Below are positions 34,880-42,578 of a stretch of 64,000 nucleotides of DNA, piece by piece. The position numbers were made by a program, and so were the translations under genes. The DNA lies in assembly GCA_905206365.1 (NCBI GenBank), contig CAJLHF010000006.1, positions 20,757 to 84,756 of the forward strand. Reading direction: 5' to 3'. This DNA comes from an uncultured Sutterella sp. (GTDB taxonomy: Bacteria > Pseudomonadota > Gammaproteobacteria > Burkholderiales > Burkholderiaceae_F). The notes beneath the pieces were generated by a model, which was given only the letters and a program-made list of their open reading frames with translations, was not told the origin of the DNA and searched no databases. Within the stretch, counting starts at the first letter, position 1; each line of letters starts with the position of its first letter.

Positions 34880-35248
34880 ATGGATCTGATCCAGACCCTT
34901 GAACAGGAAGAAATGGCCCGCCTCACGGCCGGCAAGACGATTCCCGAATTCCGCGCCGGCGACACGGTCGTCGTGAGCGTGAACGTTGTCGAAGGTTCGC
35001 GCAAGCGCGTTCAGGCCTTCGAAGGCGTCGTCATCGCCCGTCGCAACCGCGGCCTCAATTCCTCCTTCATCGTTCGCAAGATCTCGTCGGGCGAAGGCGT
35101 GGAACGTACGTTCCAGCTCTACTCCCCGATGATCGCCGGCATCGAAGTGAAGCGCTTCGGCGACGTCCGCCGCGCCAAACTCTACTACCTGCGCGAACGC
35201 TCCGGCAAGGCCGCCCGTATTAAGGAACGCCTCGTCCGCAAGGACTGA
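34880..35248 (+). CDS. rplS: 50S ribosomal protein bL19
   Basis: bL19 sits at the 30S-50S interface. The 122-residue protein has FRAGDTVVVSVNVVEGSRKR, FEGVVIARRNRGLNSSFIVRK and AKLYYLRERSGKAARIKERL. Several in-frame ATGs occur within 24 bp; GGAG is correctly spaced for MDLIQTLEQEEM at 34880. It is the last gene of the operon and is followed by a terminator. Confidence 0.97.
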   Translation: MDLIQTLEQEEMARLTAGKTIPEFRAGDTVVVSVNVVEGSRKRVQAFEGVVIARRNRGLNSSFIVRKISSGEGVERTFQLYSPMIAGIEVKRFGDVRRAKLYYLRERSGKAARIKERLVRKD

Positions 35249-35270
35249 TTCCGGTTCGATCGGAATGCCC

Positions 35271-35301
35271 GCCCCGAATGCGAAAGCCTTCGGGGCTTTT
35301 T
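35271..35301 (+). terminator. Terminator after rplS
   Basis: GCCCCGAA pairs with TTCGGGGC, followed by TTTTT. Confidence 0.85.
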
Positions 35302-35537
35302 CTTGTGCAGAATTTTGTCGATGTGCCCGAGCCGCTCTCCCATGACGCTCGGGCGTTTCTATTAGGAGGAACCGCCTGCGGCGCACCGCATGCGGGCAAA
35401 AGGCGCGCAAATAGCCTCGAAGGCTCCGATTGCGCACGCGGACGTCCCCCTACAATCGAAGAACTTTCGACGCTTTTTCCGTGTCGGGACGACCTCAAGC
35501 GGTTGCTCGCCCGCAGGAATACAGAAGGAGATACTCG

Positions 35538-36641
35538 ATGAATACGTACGCCGTTACTCTCCCCCACTACAGCGTGGGGCCCGATGTTTTCGACCACCTC
35601 GAGTTCGTTGCGCGCTTCTACGGCCGCAAGGCCGCCGTTGTCGGCGGTGCGACCGCGCTTGAGAAGGCGGGGCCGAGCCTGCGTGCGGGGCTTGAAAAGG
35701 CGGGGATGAGGGTGACGGACTGGTTCGTCTACGGCGAAAACGCGACGAATGCGGCCGTCGACCGCATTCTCGAGTCTCCGGGTTGCCGCGAAGCGGACGT
35801 GATTTTCGGTGTCGGCGGAGGCCGTGCGATCGACACGGTCAAAACGGCGAGCGACATTCTCAAGAAGCCCTTCTTCTCGGTGCCGACGGTGGCGTCGAAC
35901 TGCGCGCCCGTCTCGGCGATTGCGGTGATCTACAACGAAGACGGGTCGCTCTCGCACTACCACTTCACGGAGCGTTGCGCCGAGCACTGCTTCATCAATA
36001 CGGCGGTCATTCTCGACAGCCCCCGCAAGCTCTTCTGGGCGGGGATCGGCGACGCGCTCTCAAAGCAGTGCGAAGCGCTCCTTTCGTCGCGCGGTCAGGA
36101 TCTCGGCCACACGCCGCTTCTCGGCGTGCAGGTCGCTCAGGTCTGCGAAGGTCCCCTGCTGCGCTACGGGCGCGAAGCGCTCGAAGACTTCGAAGCCGGC
36201 CGCCTTTCGGACGCCTTCGCGCAGACGGTGCTCGACATCATCATCTCGACGGGGATCGCGTCGAATCTCCTTACGACCGAGAAGGACTATTACTACAACT
36301 CCTCGATCGCGCACTGCTTCTACAACGCCTCGATGGTGCTCCCGACCATCCACGCCCATCTGCACGGCGAGGTGGTGAGTTTCGGCGTGCTTGTTTTGCA
36401 GGCGGTCGACGGCAACGACGAAGCGCTCGAACGTCTCGCGCGCTTCAATCGCTCGGTGGCGCTCCCGACGACGCTCGACGAGCTCGACATCACCGAGGAG
36501 AGCCAGGTCGACGCCCTCGTCGAGCGCGCGACGTCGTTGCGCGAATGGCACTGCGTCCCTTATGAAATGACGAAGGAACGTTTCAAGGAAGCGATCCTCA
36601 AGGTGGATGCGCTCGGGCGGAGTCTCAAGACAAACGCCTGA
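35538..36641 (+). CDS. Iron-type alcohol dehydrogenase, GldA/YbdH-like
   Basis: This 367-residue metal-dependent NAD(P) oxidoreductase starts MNTYAVTLPHYSVGPDVF with good AGAAGGAG spacing. The nucleotide-binding FGVGGGRAIDTVKTAS lies near 90-107, SVPTVASNCAPVSAIAVIYN near 115-134, and the metal histidines in LPTIHAHLHGEVVSFG near 270-285. The pattern is that of glycerol dehydrogenase and of E. coli YbdH/HcxA (2-oxoacid reductase). Substrate is unknown; no dihydroxyacetone kinase gene adjoins it. It stands alone between two terminators. Confidence 0.8.
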   Translation: MNTYAVTLPHYSVGPDVFDHLEFVARFYGRKAAVVGGATALEKAGPSLRAGLEKAGMRVTDWFVYGENATNAAVDRILESPGCREADVIFGVGGGRAIDTVKTASDILKKPFFSVPTVASNCAPVSAIAVIYNEDGSLSHYHFTERCAEHCFINTAVILDSPRKLFWAGIGDALSKQCEALLSSRGQDLGHTPLLGVQVAQVCEGPLLRYGREALEDFEAGRLSDAFAQTVLDIIISTGIASNLLTTEKDYYYNSSIAHCFYNASMVLPTIHAHLHGEVVSFGVLVLQAVDGNDEALERLARFNRSVALPTTLDELDITEESQVDALVERATSLREWHCVPYEMTKERFKEAILKVDALGRSLKTNA

Positions 36642-36710
36642 CGAACGCGTGATGCATAACGTTTGAGTGCGCTCGCCCGACGAGGCGACCGCATCCGAAA
36701 TCGAGAAAAG

Positions 36711-36743
36711 AAAAGCGCCCCGGGAGAAATCTCGGGGCGCTTT
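36711..36743. terminator. Shared terminator between the dehydrogenase and RlmL-like genes
   Basis: AAAGCGCCCCGGGA and TCTCGGGGCGCTTT pair around a GAAA-type loop; A/T runs lie on both sides, suiting convergent genes. Confidence 0.75.
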
Positions 36744-36815
36744 GTTTGGCGCGGGCCTTTCGGTCGGGAACTCGGGCGCCTCCTGGGCGACCGAACGTCG
36801 AAGTATCGGTTCGCG

Positions 36816-38009
36816 TCAGTTCGACTCGGGGGCGTCCTTCGCGCGCGAGCGGCGGTTGCTCCCCGCTACCATGTCGAAGCGGAAGAAGCGGCATTCGAGC
36901 GGCCCGTTGAAGAGCACGATCTTGCGCGACTCCTTGAGGCGCATCTGTCCCGGGAGCGTGCGGTCGGAGGTGAGGAGCCAGGCGCTCCAGCCCGCAAAGT
37001 TCGCCTTGAGGTTCGAAGCGACGTCCCTCATCATCGCGTTGATCGACGCGGATTTGGGGTTCGACTGTTCGCCGTACGGGGGGTTGGCGATCAGAACGCC
37101 GGGAACGCCTTCGGGCGGCGTGACGGCGCGCGCGTCGCAGGGTTCGAACGACAGGCGCCCGTCTTCAAGGAGCGGCGAGAGTCCCGCGCGGGCGGCGTTT
37201 TCGCGCGCTTTGCCGACGACGAGCGACGAGATGTCGCTCGCGCGGATCGTCATCGCGGCGTGGCGGTTGAGACGGGCGCGGGCGTCTTCGAGCAGTTCCT
37301 GCCAGGCTTCGCCGCCGAACCCCTCGAGCTTTTCGAAGGCAAAACGGCGGTTGAGCCCCGGAGCGGCATTCATCGCCATGTGGGCGGCTTCGATCGCAAT
37401 CGTGCCCGAGCCGCAGAAGGGATCGACGAGCGTTTTTTCCGGCGTCCACCCCGAGAGCATCAAGAGGCCCGCCGCCAGGTTTTCCTTGAGCGGTGCTTCG
37501 CCGTGCGTGAGACGCCACCCGCGCTTGAAGAGGGATTCGCCCGCGAGGTCGAGGTAGAAGCTCACGCGATCGTACGTAAGATAGGCCTCGATGCGCACGT
37601 CGGGTTGGTGGCGCGCCACGTCGGGGCGACGGCCCGCGAGGTCGCGGAAGCGGTCGCAGACCGCGTCCTTGATCCGCAGCACCGCAAAGTCGATGCTCTC
37701 CAGAGGACAGCGGTTCGCGCTCGCACCCACACGGATCGTATGGTCCGGACCGAACCACTTTTCCCAGGGCGTACGGCGCGCCAGGTCGTAGATGTCGCGG
37801 CTGTCCCAGTACTCGGCTTCGGCCACGCGCATGAGCACGCGGCTCGCCAGGCGCGAATGAAGGCACGCGGCCATGGCGGTTTCGTGCCCACCCGTAAAGC
37901 CTACGCCGCCCTTGCCGGGTTCGAGGCGTTCGGCGCCGACGCGCTGAAGTTCGTCGGCCAAAAGAGTTTCAAGCCCGAAGGGGCAGACGGCGTAATAGAA
38001 GTTGGCCAT
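36816..38009 (-). CDS. THUMP-domain rRNA methyltransferase, RlmL N-terminal type
   Basis: This class I SAM-dependent RNA N2-guanine methyltransferase is related to the first half of E. coli RlmKL, which modifies G2445 of 23S rRNA. The 397-residue protein starts MANFYYAVCPFGLETLLADEL; a THUMP domain covers about 45-155, the SAM motif DPFCGSGTIAIEAAH is near 195, and the catalytic NPPYGE is near 306. The frame is open 60 codons further upstream, without family similarity. The separate RlmK-like half is absent here, as is normal outside gammaproteobacteria. It is divergent from the flavin reductase gene. Confidence 0.88.
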   Translation of the reverse strand: MANFYYAVCPFGLETLLADELQRVGAERLEPGKGGVGFTGGHETAMAACLHSRLASRVLMRVAEAEYWDSRDIYDLARRTPWEKWFGPDHTIRVGASANRCPLESIDFAVLRIKDAVCDRFRDLAGRRPDVARHQPDVRIEAYLTYDRVSFYLDLAGESLFKRGWRLTHGEAPLKENLAAGLLMLSGWTPEKTLVDPFCGSGTIAIEAAHMAMNAAPGLNRRFAFEKLEGFGGEAWQELLEDARARLNRHAAMTIRASDISSLVVGKARENAARAGLSPLLEDGRLSFEPCDARAVTPPEGVPGVLIANPPYGEQSNPKSASINAMMRDVASNLKANFAGWSAWLLTSDRTLPGQMRLKESRKIVLFNGPLECRFFRFDMVAGSNRRSRAKDAPESN

Positions 38010-38404
38010 GTTTTCTGCGGGAGTCTGTGCCGGGCGGGCGAATCCGAACGGAGCCGATCCGGCAGGTGTCAAATGAATGAAAACGGAAAACGGTTCATTG
38101 TAGAGGAGCCGATGCGCGCCCGCCACCGAGGCGGCCGTCGGGGCGCGCGCGTGCCCGAAGCGGATGTCGACGAAAGCACGATCGGACAAGGTAAAGGGTT
38201 TCTTCCTACCTCTAAGTAAATAGGTAAAAGTGTAAGGCCCGACGGTAAGACACCTGTCCCGTCAAACCGATGTATCGGTCAAGGGGGCCGAATACGGCTT
38301 TTCGCAATTGTTCGCCGATAGAATTAGATCAAAGGACGGGTACCGGGAAGGACCACCCGCTACGAAAGAGGTACCCAAATCGAGATAAAGAGAGGAGGAG
38401 CATT
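38010..38404. promoter_or_regulatory. Divergent gap between the RlmL-like and flavin reductase genes
   Basis: This 395-bp stretch holds no recognisable gene. Its middle (38210-38330) is AT-richer than the surroundings, with TTGTTC and ATAGAATTAGATCAAA words that could be promoter elements for the rightward gene. No palindromic FNR or NsrR site is clear. Confidence 0.3.
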
Positions 38405-39211
38405 ATGTTCGGACTGCATTTCGGCCGTGGAGAAGCACATGTGGAATCGGCTTCAGATGTCGCGAAGAAGGCCGTCGTTTGGAGGGGTTGGAAGAATTTC
38501 AAGGTTCTGAACCGCACGAAGGAGTGCGAGGACGTCGAATGCTTCCACCTCGTTCCGGAGGACGGGGCGCCCTTGCCCGACTTCAAGGCGGGACAGAGCG
38601 TTGGCGTTCGCACGGGGACCTTTGCGCCGCGAGCCTTTACGCTCTGCGGCACGCCCGACGAAGGTTTTTACCGTCTCTTCGTGAAGCAGTTCTCGGGTGA
38701 CACGGGGCTGCTTGCGCAGCATCTCTGCGAGAGCATTCGCGTGGGCGACGTGATCGAAGTGTCGGAACCCGCGGGGGCCTTCACGCTTGACGACTCCGAT
38801 GCGCCGCTCGTGATGATTGCCGAAGGGATCGGCATCACGTCGATCGTTTCGCTTTTGAACGAAGTCGCCACGAAATCTCCGCTTCGTCGCGTGCACGTCG
38901 TCTATGCGACGAAAAACGGCGATCACTTCCCGCTGCGCGCCGACCTGCTGCGCCTCATGAAGGGGCTGCCCAACTCGGGTCTTGCGGTCTTTTACGGCGA
39001 CCCGAAGCCCGACGAACACGTCGGGCGCGACTTCGACGTGCACGGGCGACTCGACATTTCACTCCTGCGCGGCGTGTGCCGCGAACACGAGGCCGAATTC
39101 TATCTGTGCGGATCCGCCAAGAGCATGGCCGAAGTCCGTACGGCGCTCCACGCGATGCGCTCGGTCCCCGAATCGAAGATCCACGAGCAGATTTTCGTCG
39201 CGAAGCGCTGA
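38405..39211 (+). CDS. Free-standing FAD/NAD(P)-binding reductase, flavohemoglobin-reductase-like
   Basis: This 268-residue protein resembles the reductase half of flavohemoglobin Hmp without its globin domain. An FAD-binding barrel spans about 25-135 (KAGQSVGVRTG, PRAFTLCGTP, GDVIEVSEPAGAFTL) and an NAD-binding Rossmann part follows (MIAEGIGITSIVSLLNEV, FYLCGSAKSM, ESKIHEQIF). Canonical RxYS reads RAFT, GVGxTP reads GIGITS, and CGP reads CGS, so binding motifs are altered though the fold is clear. A strong AGAGAGGAGGAG precedes the ATG. The electron acceptor is unknown. Confidence 0.75.
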   Translation: MFGLHFGRGEAHVESASDVAKKAVVWRGWKNFKVLNRTKECEDVECFHLVPEDGAPLPDFKAGQSVGVRTGTFAPRAFTLCGTPDEGFYRLFVKQFSGDTGLLAQHLCESIRVGDVIEVSEPAGAFTLDDSDAPLVMIAEGIGITSIVSLLNEVATKSPLRRVHVVYATKNGDHFPLRADLLRLMKGLPNSGLAVFYGDPKPDEHVGRDFDVHGRLDISLLRGVCREHEAEFYLCGSAKSMAEVRTALHAMRSVPESKIHEQIFVAKR

Positions 39212-39302
39212 GGCGTCGAATGAATCCGAAGTTCCGTCGCCCTTCGTGAGCTTTTGAGGATCGGTGGGCGCGGGACTTGCCGGAAGCATGTTGAAGCAAG
39301 AG

Positions 39303-39342
39303 ACAAAACACCCCGACGGACGAGTCTGTCGGGGTGTTTTGT
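39303..39342. terminator. Shared terminator between the flavin reductase gene and proA
   Basis: ACAAAACACCCCGACGG/CTGTCGGGGTGTTTTGT forms a long near-perfect stem with T-runs on both strands for convergent genes. Confidence 0.85.
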
Positions 39343-39428
39343 TCCGGCCGGATTCGATCGACCGGCTCCCCGCCTTAGCGGATCACGCCGCAGGCCAAGC
39401 GGCGGTTTGCACTACGGGCTGCAAACGG

Positions 39429-40709
39429 TCAGCGGCGGCCTTCTCCGTGCCCGAGGACGATCCACTTTTCGTTCGTGAGGCCCTCGAGGCCCACGGGGCC
39501 GCGCACGTGGATCTTGTCCGTGGAGATGCCGATTTCGGCCCCGAGACCGTACTCGAACCCGTCGGCAAAGCGGGTCGACGCGTTCACCATGACGGAGGCC
39601 GAGTCGACTTCGCGCAGGAACCGTTCGGCGCTCGAGCGATTTTCGGTGATGATGGCATCCGTGTGGTGCGAGCCGTGCGCCTCGATGAAGTCGATTGCTT
39701 CGTCGAGGGAGGCGACCGTTTTGATCGCGATCACGGGGGCGTTGTATTCGGTATCCCAATCGGCCTCGGTCGCGTCGATCGCCGACATGCCGACCCCTTC
39801 GACGATGCGGCGCGAGAGCGCGTCGCAACGCATTTCGACGTTCTTGTCGTGGAAAATGCGGGCGATTTCGGGAAGAAAATCGAAGGCGACCGCTTCGTGC
39901 ACGAGGAGCGTTTCGGTCGCGTTGCAGGGGGAGTAGCGTTGGGTCTTGGCGTTGTCGACTACGCGCACGGCCATCTTCAGATCGGCGTCGCGGTCGACGT
40001 ACGTGTGGCAGATTCCGTCGAGGTGCTTGATCATCGGTACGGTTGCTTCGTCCGTGAGACGGGTCACGAGCCCTTTGCCGCCGCGCGGAACGAGCACGTC
40101 GACGTAATTGCGCGCGCGGATGAGTTCGCCCACGAGCGCACGGTCGGGACTGTCGATGAACTGCACGACGTCGGCGGGCAGCCCCGCTTCGACCAATGCT
40201 TCGCGCACGAGGTCGGCGAGCACCCGGTTCGAGCGGATCGCTTCGTGGCCGCCGCGCAAAATGAGGGCGTTCCCGGACTTCACGGCGAGCGCCGCCGCGT
40301 CGATCGTGACGTTGGGGCGCGATTCGTAGATCATCGCCACAACGCCGAGCGGTACGCGCATTTTCCCGACGAGGATCCCCGAGGGACGGGGCTTGACGTC
40401 GCGCACGGCTCCGACCGGGTCTTCGAGCTTGGCGATCTGACGCACGCCCTCGGCCATACGGGCGAGGACGGGTTCGGTAAGTGCGAGCCGGTCGAGAAAG
40501 GCGCTCGTGAGGCCTTCGGCGCGACCGGCTTCAAGGTCTTCGCGGTTGGCCTCGGCGATGCGTTCGACGTTTTCGAGGAGCTTCGCGGCCATACGTTCGA
40601 GCGCGTCGTCCTTGAGCGCGGACGGAGCTTTCGCCGCGGCGCGAGCGGCCTGGCGGGCGCGTTGCCCCATCGCTTCGATGCGGGCCTTGGGGTCAAGGGA
40701 GTCGGTCAT
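39429..40709 (-). CDS. proA: Gamma-glutamyl phosphate reductase
   Basis: ProA reduces gamma-glutamyl phosphate to glutamate semialdehyde in proline synthesis. The 426-residue protein starts MTDSLDPKARIEAMGQRAR and carries GVVAMIYESRPNVTIDAAAL, SGNALILRGGHEA, the VPRGGKGL block, the catalytic cysteine in YSPCNATETLLVH and EIGISTDKIHVRGPVGLEGL. Family length is about 417-430. It is the last gene of leuS-lptE-holA-proA, 77 bp after holA. proB is not in the window; proC is at 24.8 kb. Confidence 0.96.
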   Translation of the reverse strand: MTDSLDPKARIEAMGQRARQAARAAAKAPSALKDDALERMAAKLLENVERIAEANREDLEAGRAEGLTSAFLDRLALTEPVLARMAEGVRQIAKLEDPVGAVRDVKPRPSGILVGKMRVPLGVVAMIYESRPNVTIDAAALAVKSGNALILRGGHEAIRSNRVLADLVREALVEAGLPADVVQFIDSPDRALVGELIRARNYVDVLVPRGGKGLVTRLTDEATVPMIKHLDGICHTYVDRDADLKMAVRVVDNAKTQRYSPCNATETLLVHEAVAFDFLPEIARIFHDKNVEMRCDALSRRIVEGVGMSAIDATEADWDTEYNAPVIAIKTVASLDEAIDFIEAHGSHHTDAIITENRSSAERFLREVDSASVMVNASTRFADGFEYGLGAEIGISTDKIHVRGPVGLEGLTNEKWIVLGHGEGRR

Positions 40710-40786
40710 GTCGGACCTCCGAAAAAAGGGACGCCTCCGAGCCGGGAGCGGGAGGCGACGGCGAAAGAAACAAAAGTTTTTTTTCT

Positions 40787-41782
40787 TCAGCGGGCGAGGA
40801 AAAGCGCAACGCTCTTCAACTCCACCCACGGATCGCTGTCGCGGTCGGGCACCGGAAGGCCCTTGGCGAGTCGGTCGATTTCGGCGAGGATGAGGAGAGC
40901 CGCTTCGAGTTTTTTCATCGTAAGCCGTCGGGCGGCACGCTGCAGCTCGGGTGTCGCAAAGACTCCCTGAGCGCGACTTTGCCCCGCGTCGTAAGCGGCG
41001 CGCAGCTTCGCGATGTTGCGCACGTGCCCGGTAAAGAAGACGAGCACCATGGGAAGTGCCTCGGCCTGGGCTTCGAGGCCGTCGACGATGCGGGCGGCGC
41101 GGTCGGGCTCGCCGAGGGAGACGCTCTTGTTGAGGGACGCGGCGTCAAAGCGCGAGCAGTTGCTCACGCCCGCTTCGATTTCCTCCAACGTCAATTCTCC
41201 TTCGGGGTAAAGGAGCGCGAGCTTTTCGACTTCCTGGCTTGCGGCCAAAAGGTTCCCTTCCACGAGGTCCGCGAACGCTTCGAGTGCGTCTTTCGACGCG
41301 CTTTGCTTGTGGCGCGCCATGCGTTTGGCAAGCCATCCCGGAAGTGCCGGCCGCTCGACGGGCGAGCAGTCGACGACGGTCGAAGCGCGGCTCACCGTCG
41401 TCCACCAGGCGCTCTTTTGCACCTGCCAGTCGACTTCGGGGACGGAGAAAATCGTGACGACCCCGTCGTAGGGGTGCGCGACGTACTTCGTGAGTACGTC
41501 CGTACCCGTCGTTCCCGGGCGGGAGCTCGCAAGCCGCACCTCGATGATTTTCTGCGAGGCGAACATCCCCATGGCGGCCGCGGCGTCGGGCAGTTGCGAC
41601 CAGTCGGAGCGAGCGGAGAGGTCGAGCACCTCGCGGTCCTCGTAACCGAGCTCGCGCGCGCGGCGGCGGATCGCGTCGATGCTTTCGAGCTTCAGCAGTT
41701 CGTCCGCCCCCGTCACGAGCCAGAAGGGTTCGAGCGTTTTGCGTCCGGCCAGGTAGTCGGCGAGTTGATGGGCGTTGGGCAT
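40787..41782 (-). CDS. holA: DNA polymerase III subunit delta
   Basis: HolA is the clamp-loader wrench that opens the beta clamp. The 331-residue protein starts MPNAHQLADYLAGRKTLEPF with FWLVTGADELLKLESIDAIR, SSRPGTTGTDVLTKYV, the helical lid GNLLAASQEVEKLALLYP and the C-terminal collar. Sequence conservation is low in this family, but size, layout and position between lptE and proA support it. Its start lies 8 bp after the lptE stop. Confidence 0.9.
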   Translation of the reverse strand: MPNAHQLADYLAGRKTLEPFWLVTGADELLKLESIDAIRRRARELGYEDREVLDLSARSDWSQLPDAAAAMGMFASQKIIEVRLASSRPGTTGTDVLTKYVAHPYDGVVTIFSVPEVDWQVQKSAWWTTVSRASTVVDCSPVERPALPGWLAKRMARHKQSASKDALEAFADLVEGNLLAASQEVEKLALLYPEGELTLEEIEAGVSNCSRFDAASLNKSVSLGEPDRAARIVDGLEAQAEALPMVLVFFTGHVRNIAKLRAAYDAGQSRAQGVFATPELQRAARRLTMKKLEAALLILAEIDRLAKGLPVPDRDSDPWVELKSVALFLAR

Positions 41783-41790
41783 GCACTTCC

Positions 41791-42300
41791 TCAGGATTCG
41801 GGCGACTTTGCCGCTTCGAGGCAACGGACGACCTGAGCGAGGATGTCGGATTCCATGTCGCCGTAGAGGATCTCTTCTTCTTTTTCGCGCGAGAGAAATT
41901 CGCTTTCCGAGTAGGAAAGGTCGCGCGTCGTCGTCAAGGTCGTCGCTTCGACGAAGTCGAACCCGTCGGGCGAGGTGACGCGGAACTGCATTGAGAGCGT
42001 GAGCTCGTACTCGCGCGCGCGACCGAGCGCGTTGATGGAGAGCACGTCGCGCTCGCGCCGCATGTCAAGCAGCTCGAACACGGCCTCGGCCTCTTCGGGA
42101 CGGGCGACGATCCGAACGTTCGAACCCGCTTCGATCGTGCGGGTGAGCTGAGCGGCAAAGCGCGTGTTCTCGCGCATCTGGAGGTAAAGGGTCGAGAAGG
42201 GCGCGGTGAAGTTGCCGCGCAGGCGGAAGCCGCATCCCGACGAAAGGAGGAGGGCGCCCGCAAGGGCAAGCATCGTACGGCGCTGAAGCGGTTGAGTCAT
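41791..42300 (-). CDS. lptE: LPS-assembly lipoprotein LptE
   Basis: LptE plugs the LptD outer-membrane barrel that inserts LPS. The 169-residue protein has a lipoprotein signal with lipobox LLSSGC (Cys at 23), followed by GFRLRGNFTAPFSTLYLQM, the RlpB/LptE N-terminal strand pattern. MTQPLQRRTMLALAG at 42300 was chosen over longer in-frame starts because it places the signal peptide correctly. The position between leuS and holA is conserved in proteobacteria. Confidence 0.9.
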   Translation of the reverse strand: MTQPLQRRTMLALAGALLLSSGCGFRLRGNFTAPFSTLYLQMRENTRFAAQLTRTIEAGSNVRIVARPEEAEAVFELLDMRRERDVLSINALGRAREYELTLSMQFRVTSPDGFDFVEATTLTTTRDLSYSESEFLSREKEEEILYGDMESDILAQVVRCLEAAKSPES

Positions 42301-42481
42301 CCATGTCCGGCGCAACGCCGCCTCCGCTTTTCGGGGGACGGGCGCGCCGCCTTTTCTTCGGTAAAAACAAATCGGGCGCGAACTCGAAAGGGGTTCGAAG
42401 GTCGCCGAAGGAGATTGCAATCGATTCTAACGAAAGGCGGGGGAGCCCGTCGGCTGCGGGCGAGAGGATGGGGCGCGAAAC

Positions 42482-42514
42482 GAAAGGACCCGGCCGCGGG
42501 GGCCGGGTCCTTTC
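42482..42514 (-). terminator. Hairpin between leuS and lptE
   Basis: GAAAGGACCCGGCC pairs with GGCCGGGTCCTTTC. The minus-strand tail is CTTTCGTTTCG, a poor T-run, so partial termination or mRNA stabilisation is likely. The 278-bp gap between leuS and lptE holds nothing else clear. Confidence 0.5.
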
Positions 42515-42578
42515 GTGCTCGATGAGCCTTCCGTCCCTTCGAGGAATCCGAAGAGGACGGAGGCTTTGGGAGTCATCG

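Noticed and set aside
36663..38219. A 518-codon frame antisense to the RlmL-like methyltransferase
   Set aside because: The methyltransferase has intact SAM and NPPY motifs; the antisense frame has none.
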